A stretch of 64,000 nucleotides of DNA from Woeseiaceae bacterium (GTDB taxonomy: Bacteria; Pseudomonadota; Gammaproteobacteria; Steroidobacterales; Woeseiaceae), in contig JAJFKU010000013.1 of assembly GCA_021773035.1 (NCBI GenBank), forward strand, positions 18,555 through 82,554. Reading direction: 5' to 3'. Below the pieces are notes generated by a model, which was not told the DNA's origin, ran no database searches, and saw only the letters and a list, made by a program, of their open reading frames with translations. The translations under genes were made by a program, and so were the position numbers. Below, one piece after another: positions 52,814-60,595 of this stretch (the first letter of the stretch is position 1; each line of letters begins with the position of its first letter).

Positions 52814-55059
52814 TGAATATGAGGAAGCTAATAGCAATATCTCTAATAATTGTCGGACTATCAGTTCCGACAGTGTCGCAATCCGGAGAACACCCCAGCC
52901 TGATCATGACCAAAGCGGGTGTTGAAAAAATCAGGGCGGAATTGGGAAACGTTCCGTTGTTCGATGCCACCCTGGAGAATGTCAAGGTGGAAGTGGATGC
53001 TGAAATTGAATTGGGAATAGACATACCGATCCCGAAAGATCTTTCAGGCGGTTATACCCATGAGCGGCACAAGCGGAACTTTCTGATTATTCAAAAGGCA
53101 GGCGTGCTATTCCAGATTCTGGAAGATGAAAAATATGCGGTGTACGTCCGCGACATGCTGTTTCAGTACGAAGCCATGTACAAAGATCTGCCGGTTCACC
53201 CGCAGGAACGCTCCTACGCGAGGGGGAAGCTGTTCTGGCAATGTCTGAACGATAGCAATTGGCTGGTGTATGTGAGCCAGGCCTACGATCTTGTCTACGA
53301 ATGGCTGTCAGAGGGTGAGCGCGAGCAGCTCGAGGAAAATCTGTTTCGGCCGTTTGCAGATTACATATCTATCGAGAACCCTCAGTTCTATAACCGGGTC
53401 CATAATCACAGCACTTGGGGCAATGCAGCCGTCGGCATGATTGGCCTTGTCATGGGTGACGATGAACTGATCCAGCGCGCCTTGTACGGTATTGAAGATG
53501 ACGGTCTGTTATCGGGTCTCAAGGACAATGATGGCGGGTTCATCAAGCAGGCAGGACAAAAAGCCGGTTTCCTGGCGAACCTCGACGAGCCTTTTTCGCC
53601 GGATGGGTATTATACCGAGGGGCCCTATTACCAGCGATATGCCATGTATCCCTTCCTGGTGTTTGCACAGGGTCTGCACAACGTAAAACCGGACTTGAAT
53701 ATTTTTGAGTACAAGGATGGCGTACTTCTGAATGCAGTCAGTGCGCTCCTGAACCTGTCGGATGCGGATGGCGAATTTTTTCCGCTGAATGATGGACAAA
53801 AAGGTATGTCTTATTACGCTCGCGAGTTGGTTACAGCGGTCAATGTCGCTTACCACATTGGCGGCCAGGACCCGCAGCTCTTGAGCATTGCTGAGAAGCA
53901 GGGCCAGGTACTCTTGGACGATTCGGGTTTTTCCATCGCATCGGCTATTCGTGACGGCGAAGCGCGACCGTTCGTGAAAACCTCGATAAACCTGTCCGAT
54001 GGTGCCGATGGCACGCAAGGTGGTGTCGCCGTCTTACGGCATGGTGACGAAAATCTCACGCTGGTCTTCAAGTATGCGGCCCAGGGGCTCAGCCACGGTC
54101 ACTACGACAAACTCTCTTTTTCCCTCCATGAAAAAGGCGAAGAAGTTCTTCAAGACTATGGTCTCTCGCGATTTGTAAATATTGAGCAGAAGGGTGGCGG
54201 TAACTACCTGACGGAGAACACGACGTGGGCCAAGCAGACGATTGCCCACAATACGGTCACGCAGAATGAAACTTCGCACTTTGAAGGCAAATATGAAGTA
54301 GGTAGTCGGCATCATTCGGAGCTGCATTTCTTCGATGCGTCAGACGCTGATATTCAGGTAGTCAGTGCCACGGAAACCAATGCGTATCCCGGGACCAATA
54401 TGCAGCGGACAATGGCATTGATAAAAATTGAAGGTTTCGAAAAGCCGCTCTTGCTGGATATCTTCAGGTTAAGTTCGAATAAGAAAAATCAATATGATCT
54501 GCCATTCTATTTCATGGGACAGGTGCTGAAGGTCAACTTTGAATACGACGCGCCTGTGACGTTGAGTGCTCTCGGCGAGAAAAACGGATACCAGCATTTG
54601 TATCTGGAGGGTGCAGGTGAGCCCTCATCCAGCAACAGCAAATTCCTGTGGATGGATAATCGCAAGTTCTACACCTTGACATCGGTGACCAGCGATTCCG
54701 ACGAACTACTGTTCACGAGGATTGGCGCCAACGACCCCGAATTTAACTTGCGCAGGGATGCTGCATTGATGATTCGAAGAAAAGACGCTAAAGATACCGT
54801 TTTTGCATCCGTTGTAGAGGCGCACGGAAGTTACAGCCCGGTTTCAGAGTTTGCGGTCAATTCAAATAGTAATATTGCATTGCTGAAGGTCGCCTACGAC
54901 GACGACAACTACACGGCAGTCTCCATTGAGGACCTACAGGGGCGTCAAAGTATGTTTATCTTGTCGAACAAGAGCGCTTCCTCATCGAAAGAGCATCGTC
55001 TCGAAGTAAACGGTAGCGCATATCAATGGAACGGACCCTACTACTACATCGAACAGTAG
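52813..55059 (+). CDS. Polysaccharide lyase family 17 oligoalginate lyase
   Basis: This 748-residue exported protein has a signal peptide (about 1-24), an alpha-toroid lyase domain to about residue 370 and a heparinase II/III-like beta-domain after it. The key residues match PL17 oligoalginate lyases: N198-H199 in RVHNHSTWGNAAVG and Tyr272/273 in GYYTEGPYYQRYA. GLSHGHYDKLSFSLHEKG holds the zinc-site His. It releases unsaturated monouronate (DEH) from oligomers made by the PL6 enzyme. The start is GTG at 52813 or ATG at 52819. It is the last gene of the alginate operon. Confidence 0.94.
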   Translation: MNMRKLIAISLIIVGLSVPTVSQSGEHPSLIMTKAGVEKIRAELGNVPLFDATLENVKVEVDAEIELGIDIPIPKDLSGGYTHERHKRNFLIIQKAGVLFQILEDEKYAVYVRDMLFQYEAMYKDLPVHPQERSYARGKLFWQCLNDSNWLVYVSQAYDLVYEWLSEGEREQLEENLFRPFADYISIENPQFYNRVHNHSTWGNAAVGMIGLVMGDDELIQRALYGIEDDGLLSGLKDNDGGFIKQAGQKAGFLANLDEPFSPDGYYTEGPYYQRYAMYPFLVFAQGLHNVKPDLNIFEYKDGVLLNAVSALLNLSDADGEFFPLNDGQKGMSYYARELVTAVNVAYHIGGQDPQLLSIAEKQGQVLLDDSGFSIASAIRDGEARPFVKTSINLSDGADGTQGGVAVLRHGDENLTLVFKYAAQGLSHGHYDKLSFSLHEKGEEVLQDYGLSRFVNIEQKGGGNYLTENTTWAKQTIAHNTVTQNETSHFEGKYEVGSRHHSELHFFDASDADIQVVSATETNAYPGTNMQRTMALIKIEGFEKPLLLDIFRLSSNKKNQYDLPFYFMGQVLKVNFEYDAPVTLSALGEKNGYQHLYLEGAGEPSSSNSKFLWMDNRKFYTLTSVTSDSDELLFTRIGANDPEFNLRRDAALMIRRKDAKDTVFASVVEAHGSYSPVSEFAVNSNSNIALLKVAYDDDNYTAVSIEDLQGRQSMFILSNKSASSSKEHRLEVNGSAYQWNGPYYYIEQ

Positions 55060-55215
55060 TTTTTGGGCAGCAATGAACGTGGAAAACAAGACCGGGTTGT
55101 TCCCCCCCGCGATAACCGGTTGCTTAACCGAAATGCTGTCCCCGATGGCCAATGCGGTAAGTAGTGAAGCCAGGGGCTTTCCGATTGAATCACGGAATCT
55201 CATAGCACCGTGCGG

Positions 55216-55698
55216 TTATTCGATTTGCTCGGAACTGACGAGTTGATCAGTTGCCGCTAGCGCCTTGATTTGCCCATTGACGATGCCGTAGGTCGTTTCG
55301 CTGATGGAGACATCGCGAACCTTGATACCCATTACTTCTACCGTGATATTGGTCTTTTCCCGGATAGTGGCTTGATTGTTCGCATCGTCAATTGAAATGG
55401 ATAACACTTCATCGTGCAAAACCGCGTTCTGCATGAGAGGCAGTGACATCTCCAAAAGCTGCATGTAGTCGTCGTAGCTCACTTCAACTTGACCCGCACT
55501 GTTTGACGGGTCCATGTCGATCACGATCTTGGAGCCCGGGTACAAGTACTTTTCGAACACGGCAATGTCGCCGTTCTCCATGGCTTGTTTAAGCTCGGCA
55601 CTGATGCCTTTTATCACGTCTTCCGTCAACGTCGGGTTTGCTGACGCATAGCCGGAAAACAACAGTAGACTGATAGCCACACATACCAACTTGTTCAT
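55216..55698 (-). CDS. Exported NTF2/SnoaL-like small protein
   Basis: This 160-residue protein has a signal peptide ([20 protein letters not shown]) and a body with the length and pattern of NTF2-like proteins: AMENGDIAVFEKYLYPGSKI near residue 38, then beta-strands such as ATIREKTNITVEVM. NTF2-like domains bind small ligands or act as simple enzymes; nothing here defines which. GGAG lies seven bases before the ATG. The start overlaps the stop of the small gene upstream by four bases, so it is the last of a three-gene operon opposite to the alginate genes. Confidence 0.75.
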   Translation of the reverse strand: MNKLVCVAISLLLFSGYASANPTLTEDVIKGISAELKQAMENGDIAVFEKYLYPGSKIVIDMDPSNSAGQVEVSYDDYMQLLEMSLPLMQNAVLHDEVLSISIDDANNQATIREKTNITVEVMGIKVRDVSISETTYGIVNGQIKALAATDQLVSSEQIE

Positions 55699-55895
55699 TC
55701 GGTTTCTCCGTGAATAACGTGCACAGTAATGGCCGCACTATAATCCTCAAACACGGCAATTTCTGTGAAACTGGTACGGTTTGCCGGTTCTCGCCATTCA
55801 GTTGTAAACGTACTTGACGAGTCAGAACCCCGCATCACGCGAACGGCAGCTGTTAACGGCGAAGCGGACGCCCAAGGTGTAATCTCACCTGTCAA
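55695..55895 (-). CDS. Small unknown protein, middle gene of a three-gene operon
   Basis: The frame is 66 residues and probably starts at TTG 55895, with GGAG four bases upstream. It overlaps both neighbours (11 bases upstream, four bases downstream), which is the main support. The C-terminal part [20 protein letters not shown] looks protein-like, with alternating hydrophobic residues. No signal peptide or known motif is seen. It could also be a frameshifted tail of the preceding small gene. Confidence 0.4.
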   Translation of the reverse strand: MTGEITPWASASPLTAAVRVMRGSDSSSTFTTEWREPANRTSFTEIAVFEDYSAAITVHVIHGETE

Positions 55896-56091
55896 GCAGC
55901 TCCAGGGAGTCGCAGGCTATCTGACCGTTCGGCGACAGGACGAAGCGATTTAGCTGCCAGTTGATACGAAAACTCCCGGTCTCGTTAGGATCTTCGGTGA
56001 CCAGAATCTCATCCTCGTCGATACGACTGTCAACATACTCGCCCAGTAGCGTGGCGATGCTCGACTTTTCTGCGGCGTAGACAATATCCAT
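55885..56091 (-). CDS. Small acidic unknown protein
   Basis: This 68-residue protein begins behind a strong GAGGAG site six bases before its ATG at 56091. The sequence is acidic ([20 protein letters not shown]) with an [12 protein letters not shown] segment. No family is recognised. It is the first gene of the small operon that ends with the NTF2-like protein. Confidence 0.55.
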   Translation of the reverse strand: MDIVYAAEKSSIATLLGEYVDSRIDEDEILVTEDPNETGSFRINWQLNRFVLSPNGQIACDSLELLDR

Positions 56092-56403
56092 TTCGTTCTC
56101 CTCGCATCTATCCTCGATGCTCGGCTGCAGGATAGTGCGACCCGCCTTAATCGCAGCTGAAATATTTTTGAACGCGGGCTGAACAGCTTATGTAAGAAAC
56201 GAGTCAGGTGACTCGGCGTCGATCTACGTCGACGAATTGTTGGCCTGCCCGGAACGCCGAGTAGCGCTGCGGGTGATGTAACTCCAGATTTCAGCAAGAA
56301 AAACAATTACTTAATTGTGGCCAGGTCTTTTCCTGGCCTACGCGCCGAGACATGCAGTCAATCCGAATCTGCTACTGTGTACGCGGCGCTATAGGAGAAT
56401 CCC
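56092..56403. other. 312-base gap with two adjacent inverted repeats
   Basis: The gap separates the small operon from the second sulfatase. Near its right end, ACAATT-ACTT-AATTGT (56303-56318) abuts GGCCAGG-TCTTTT-CCTGGCC (56319-56338), both perfect inverted repeats. They could be stems in a leader RNA or an operator upstream of the sulfatase. No coding frame in the gap has supporting features. Confidence 0.5.
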
Positions 56404-57825
56404 ATGCGGGCACCGTCTCGATATCTAATCCCATCCTGCTGGGCACTTGTGATGTTTGCCGCAATGCCGCTCGCAGCGATTGCCGCCGGCAGCAACGAGA
56501 AGCCGAATATCGTCCTGGTTCTAATGGACAACTTTGGCTGGGGTGAGATCGGTGTGTACGGCGGCGGCGAAATGCGCGGTGCGCCGACGCCGAACATCGA
56601 CAGCATCGCCGCCGAGGGCTTTCGACTCACAAACTTCAACGTTGAGGCGGAGTGTACTCCGTCGCGCTCGGCCATGATGACAGGTCGCTATGGAATCCGA
56701 ACGCGGCAGAGGCCGGACGGTCCGCCGCGCGGCGTGTGGTACGGCATTACGAAGTGGGAAATCACCCTTGCTGAAATGCTGTCGGAGGCCGGCTATACCA
56801 CGGCCACTTTCGGTAAGTGGCATCTTGGCGACACCGAGGGCCGTTTCCCGACAGACCAGGGTTTTGATGAGTGGATCGGTATTCCACGCTCTTCGGATCG
56901 TGCCTTTTGGCCGGACAGCAACAGCTATTCGCCCGACAGCCATCCGGATGCCGTGTTTACGCGCGTCATGTCGGCCAAGCGTGGGGAAATTCCGCAGGAG
57001 CATGAGGTCTACGGCCGGGAAAAACGCAAGACAATCGATCGTGATATCACGAGCCAGTCGATCGATTTCATAAAGAGAAAGGCCGAAGGCGAGCAGCCGT
57101 TCTTCGTTTTACTCTCGTATACGCAGACACACGAACCTGTCGACCCACATCCCGACTACTACGGCAAGACCGGCAACGGCAGCTTTGCGGACGTCCTTGC
57201 ACAGACGGACGACTACGTCGGCGAAATTCTGGCGACGCTAGACAATCTCGACCTGAAAGAAAACACGATTGTTATCTTTACGTCCGACAACGGGCGCGAG
57301 GGCGTTCCAAGGTCATTCGGATTCACAGGACCCTGGCGGGCAGGGATGTTCTCTCCATACGAAGGATCTTTGCGCGTGCCGTTCCTGATTCGCTGGCCCG
57401 GAAAGATACCGCAGGAGCGGGTTTCCAACGAACTCATGCACCAGATCGACCTGTTCCCGACGATCGCCCGCGTCATTGGTGCCGATTTGCCGACCGATCG
57501 GATTTATGATGGCGTCGATCAGACCGATTTCCTGACGGGCAAATCGAACAAGTCCGCCCGTGAATCTGTCGTTATCTACATTGGAAACGTTTTGTTCGGC
57601 GTGAAGTGGCGTAACTGGAAACTGCTGTTGCGGGAAATGGACGAGGACACCTACGCGATCCGGGAAATGGCATACCCGTCCATATACAACCTGCTGGTCG
57701 ATCCGAAAGAAGAGGTGCCGGAGCTAAACTACCTGAATGACACCTGGGTCGATTTTCCGCTGTACCAGGTGCTGGAAGACCACGAAATATCGATCGAGGA
57801 AGACCCGGGAGCGCCGGGACCGTAG
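56404..57825 (+). CDS. Arylsulfatase-family sulfatase 2, exported
   Basis: This 473-residue type I sulfatase has a signal peptide (WALVMFAAMPLAAIAA) and the maturation motif CTPSRSAMMTGR, with formylglycine precursor Cys84. DNFGWGEIGVYGGG supplies metal ligands, along with FGKWHLGD and FTSDNGREG. A strong AGGAGA precedes ATG. It differs clearly from the sulfatase at 16055. Alginate carries no sulfate, so this enzyme probably serves another sulfated glycan or ester and simply neighbours the alginate locus. Confidence 0.93.
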   Translation: MRAPSRYLIPSCWALVMFAAMPLAAIAAGSNEKPNIVLVLMDNFGWGEIGVYGGGEMRGAPTPNIDSIAAEGFRLTNFNVEAECTPSRSAMMTGRYGIRTRQRPDGPPRGVWYGITKWEITLAEMLSEAGYTTATFGKWHLGDTEGRFPTDQGFDEWIGIPRSSDRAFWPDSNSYSPDSHPDAVFTRVMSAKRGEIPQEHEVYGREKRKTIDRDITSQSIDFIKRKAEGEQPFFVLLSYTQTHEPVDPHPDYYGKTGNGSFADVLAQTDDYVGEILATLDNLDLKENTIVIFTSDNGREGVPRSFGFTGPWRAGMFSPYEGSLRVPFLIRWPGKIPQERVSNELMHQIDLFPTIARVIGADLPTDRIYDGVDQTDFLTGKSNKSARESVVIYIGNVLFGVKWRNWKLLLREMDEDTYAIREMAYPSIYNLLVDPKEEVPELNYLNDTWVDFPLYQVLEDHEISIEEDPGAPGP

Positions 57826-57962
57826 CGAATCAGCCCCGCTGTCAGCCATAGTTAGCAGTGCCTTTGCTGGCTGTACTCAGGGCCGTCGAGGGCTGCAAGT
57901 TACTTGACGCTTTCAGTTGCTGTTCTATAGTTAAAAGATCGGAGTTAACGGAGGCAGATGCG

Positions 57963-58673
57963 ATGACCCAATCGATCGTAGATAGGCTTCTGTCACGGCG
58001 CGGCATCGGTTATGCCTTTGCCGCGGGCGCACTAATTCTAATCGGGCTTGTCGGAGTCTATTATCTGTCTCCCGGCACCCTGAAGATTGAGCCCCAAGTC
58101 GCACTGTATTGTCCCGACACTGGCTCGATCGCATTTTCCGCCAAACGTGATTATCTTGCATTGGGTTCAAGCAATGTTGCGGCTGAGTGGACGTTGGATG
58201 GGAATCCAATCGATCCGGGCAATGATAGTTCCACAGTTGCTGTTAGTGCCGCCGGTCTATTGACAGCCACCTCTTTAAGTCAGTCTGATTCGGCCTCGGT
58301 GGCGATTGATGGGCCACAGGGCGCTGCAACAATGTGTGCAAATTCGTGTGGCACCGTCGTCGAGGCAAATTGCAATACCGCAGTTAATTGCCCGATCGGG
58401 TGCGGAAGCGAAGCGTTAGTTCAGAATGGCGGTTCATATAGTTCTTGTGCTGGACACTATGTCGCCCTCCTTACCGGCTGCCAATGCCCCGATACGGCTT
58501 GCGGTAATCCGCCGTGTCGTTGTTATCGAGCCCAAAAATGTGGTGAAGACGTTCAGCAACAGTGCGGTGCCGGCGATACGGTACGCCGCGGCCACGAATT
58601 CCCAGTGCCGACGTTAAAGGACTTTGGGCTTCCCGGTGGTGACTCCCAGAACACCTGCAACTGTAGCGTTTAA
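57963..58673 (+). CDS. Membrane-anchored Ig-like protein with a cysteine-rich tail
   Basis: I choose ATG at 57963 (236 residues), with GGAGG about eight bases upstream. A membrane helix at about residues 17-36 (AFAAGALILIGLVGVYYL) anchors a periplasmic part. The first half resembles a bacterial Ig-like domain (AEWTLDGNPIDPGNDSSTVA, SAAGLLTATSLS). The C-terminal 100 residues hold about eighteen cysteines in patterns such as NCPIGCG, CQCPDTACGNPPCRCY and NTCNCS, suggesting many disulfides or metal binding. I recognise no family. It stands alone after the sulfatase. Confidence 0.75.
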   Translation: MTQSIVDRLLSRRGIGYAFAAGALILIGLVGVYYLSPGTLKIEPQVALYCPDTGSIAFSAKRDYLALGSSNVAAEWTLDGNPIDPGNDSSTVAVSAAGLLTATSLSQSDSASVAIDGPQGAATMCANSCGTVVEANCNTAVNCPIGCGSEALVQNGGSYSSCAGHYVALLTGCQCPDTACGNPPCRCYRAQKCGEDVQQQCGAGDTVRRGHEFPVPTLKDFGLPGGDSQNTCNCSV

Positions 58674-59311
58674 CCGCAGATTTTACGAACACTGGTAGTT
58701 GGTAGCTGTCTGCAAACAGATCAGCTACCGCCATTTCGTTTCCTCGTTATTTCGACTTTGATCTCGAAAATAGCATTGCGATCGGCCATGATCGGCACTT
58801 CAACCGCTCTCAATCAAGCCTCGCGTGATTCCAGCACCGCCTTGCCGATTTCGATCGCGCGTTGGTAAGCCGCCAGGTACTCCCGGCATTCCCGACAGAT
58901 CCGCAGGTGCCATTCAAAGACTTTGACCCGCTTACCGACATCATCGTGGTACCTCCGCGTGCAGGATGGGTTCGAGCAGCTTCGACAGCGACGCGTTTAC
59001 CGTTATCCGGTGTAGCCAGGACTTAAGCGTCGATCGGCCTTCAAAGCCGGCGAGGCCGTCGAATGCGCGCGCGAAGGACTCCTGCACGACATCTTCTGCC
59101 AGCCCGCGGTCCGGCATCGAGCTTCTTTTTTTGGGCGAAGAGTGTAACCAAGCGTGGGTTCTGAGCGTCTAAAGTCCGCGATCAAAGTCTGCTGTCCGGG
59201 AGTGTATCCTGCCCGAGAGGTCCGCGGAACTAACGCCGCCATGTGCCATACTCATAGCTAATGGCTCCGAATAGTCAATAAAAGACGGTTCATAAATAAG
59301 AGGAGCGACCC
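58674..59311. other. 638-base gap holding decayed sigma/anti-sigma genes
   Basis: No intact gene is seen. The middle carries a degenerate minus-strand sigma and anti-sigma remnant (listed separately). The right end holds the GAGGAG ribosome site of the antiporter gene at 59300-59305. The left 140 bases show nothing I can name. Confidence 0.6.
58814..59117 (-). pseudogene. Decayed ECF sigma factor fused by deletion to a zinc-finger anti-sigma remnant
   Basis: On the minus strand, ATG at 59117 opens 58 codons that match sigma region 2 (DRGLAEDVVQESFARAFDGL, then FEGRSTLKSWLHRITVNASL) and then lose homology; region 4 is missing. A second frame, ending at 58814, gives DVGKRVKVFEWHLRICRECR and EYLAAYQRAIEIGKAVLESR, the H-x3-C-x2-C zinc-finger end of an anti-sigma protein. 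Upstream of the ATG lies a run of seven A bases in the minus strand, a likely frameshift site. An internal deletion appears to have joined the two genes. Neither product could work. Confidence 0.75.
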
Positions 59312-60592
59312 ATAGATCTTGTCACCATAGCCTTCGTCGGCGGGCTTTTTTTCGTTTACGCCATGGTCTCGGGGCGGCTCGAAGGCACGGTGCTGTCGGC
59401 GCCATTGCTGTTCGTCGCATTCGGTTTCCTGGCCGGATCGGGCGGCTTCGGGTTCGCCGATATCGACATCGAACACTCGGCAATCCACGTGATCGCGGAG
59501 CTCACACTGATCCTCGTGTTGTTTACGGATGCCGCGCGCATCGATCTCAAGCAGGTGCGCCAGGATCACAACCTGCCGATGCGCATGCTGCTGCTGGGCC
59601 TGCCGCTCACAATGGCCGCGGGCACGCTGGTCGCGGCTGCGCTGTTTCCGGCGTTCTCGATCTGGGAAGCGGCTTTGCTGGCCGTGTTGCTCGCGCCGAC
59701 CGATGCGGCGCTCGGTCAATCGGTTGTGTCCGCCAAGGCAGTGCCGCTAAGAATTCGGCAGGCCATCAACATCGAGAGCGGTTTGAACGACGGCATTGCG
59801 CTGCCGGCGGTGCTGCTGTTCGCCGCGCTGGCGGGCACTGCTCACGGTGCGCACGATGCCGGCAACTGGCTGCAATTCGGACTCCTGCAGGTCACGCTCG
59901 GGCCCATTGCGGGCGCCGCCATCGGCTTCGCCGGTGCGCGACTCATCGACATCGCCGCCGAACGTGGCTGGGCAACGACAGCCTTTCAGGGCATTGGCAT
60001 CCTGTCGCTGTCGGTACTCGCCTATGTGCTCGCCGAAATGATCGGTGGCAACGGCTTCATTTCGGCGTTTGTCGCAGGCGTCGTATTCGGCAACAGCATT
60101 CGCCACCCATGTACCTATCTCTTCGAATTCATGGAGAGCGAGGGCCAGTTGTTGATGCTCATCACCTTCCTCGTGTTCGGCGCTGCGCTGCTGCCCGAGG
60201 GCCTGGCTCACCTGAACGTGACAACCGTGGTTTACGCCGTGCTCAGCCTGACGGCCATTCGCATGATTCCGATCGCGCTGTCGCTGCTCGGGTCGGGTCT
60301 TCGTCTTCCGACCTACCTGTTCCTCGGCTGGTTCGGTCCGCGTGGACTGGCCTCGATCCTGTTTGTGCTGCTGATCCTCGAGGAAACGAGTATTCCGCAC
60401 CGCGATGAGATCCTGTCGATTACCGTTATCACAGTTGTCCTCAGTGTGATTCTGCACGGCCTGTCCGCGGCACCGCTTGCCCGCGTCTACGGCCGACTGG
60501 CCGGGCGCATGGGCGACTGCGAAGAAAGCAAAGCCGTATCTGATCTGCCGCTCAGGGAAGGGCTGGCCACTAATAACAATCCGGAGCCGTAA
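59312..60592 (+). CDS. Cation:proton antiporter, NhaP/CPA1 type, apparent ATA start
   Basis: This polytopic protein has the CPA1 motifs APTDAALGQSVV and ESGLNDGIALPAVLL (the ND pair of the ion site). The usual family N-terminus is seen from 59312 (IDLVTIAFVGGLFFVYAMVS), directly after GAGGAG with a six-base spacer, but the first codon is ATA. The first ATG, at 59363, would remove half of helix 1 and has no ribosome site. I therefore place the start at 59312 (426 residues) and regard ATA as a rare start or a mutated ATG. It would exchange Na+ or K+ for protons. The Rieske fusion gene begins four bases after its stop. Confidence 0.85.
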   Translation: MDLVTIAFVGGLFFVYAMVSGRLEGTVLSAPLLFVAFGFLAGSGGFGFADIDIEHSAIHVIAELTLILVLFTDAARIDLKQVRQDHNLPMRMLLLGLPLTMAAGTLVAAALFPAFSIWEAALLAVLLAPTDAALGQSVVSAKAVPLRIRQAINIESGLNDGIALPAVLLFAALAGTAHGAHDAGNWLQFGLLQVTLGPIAGAAIGFAGARLIDIAAERGWATTAFQGIGILSLSVLAYVLAEMIGGNGFISAFVAGVVFGNSIRHPCTYLFEFMESEGQLLMLITFLVFGAALLPEGLAHLNVTTVVYAVLSLTAIRMIPIALSLLGSGLRLPTYLFLGWFGPRGLASILFVLLILEETSIPHRDEILSITVITVVLSVILHGLSAAPLARVYGRLAGRMGDCEESKAVSDLPLREGLATNNNPEP

Positions 60593-60595
60593 GCC

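Noticed and set aside
55950..56306. A 118-codon minus-strand open frame overlapping the small acidic gene
   Set aside because: It is a shifted frame of the 56091-55885 gene, very rich in Arg and Ser, while the acidic frame has the strong GAGGAG start.
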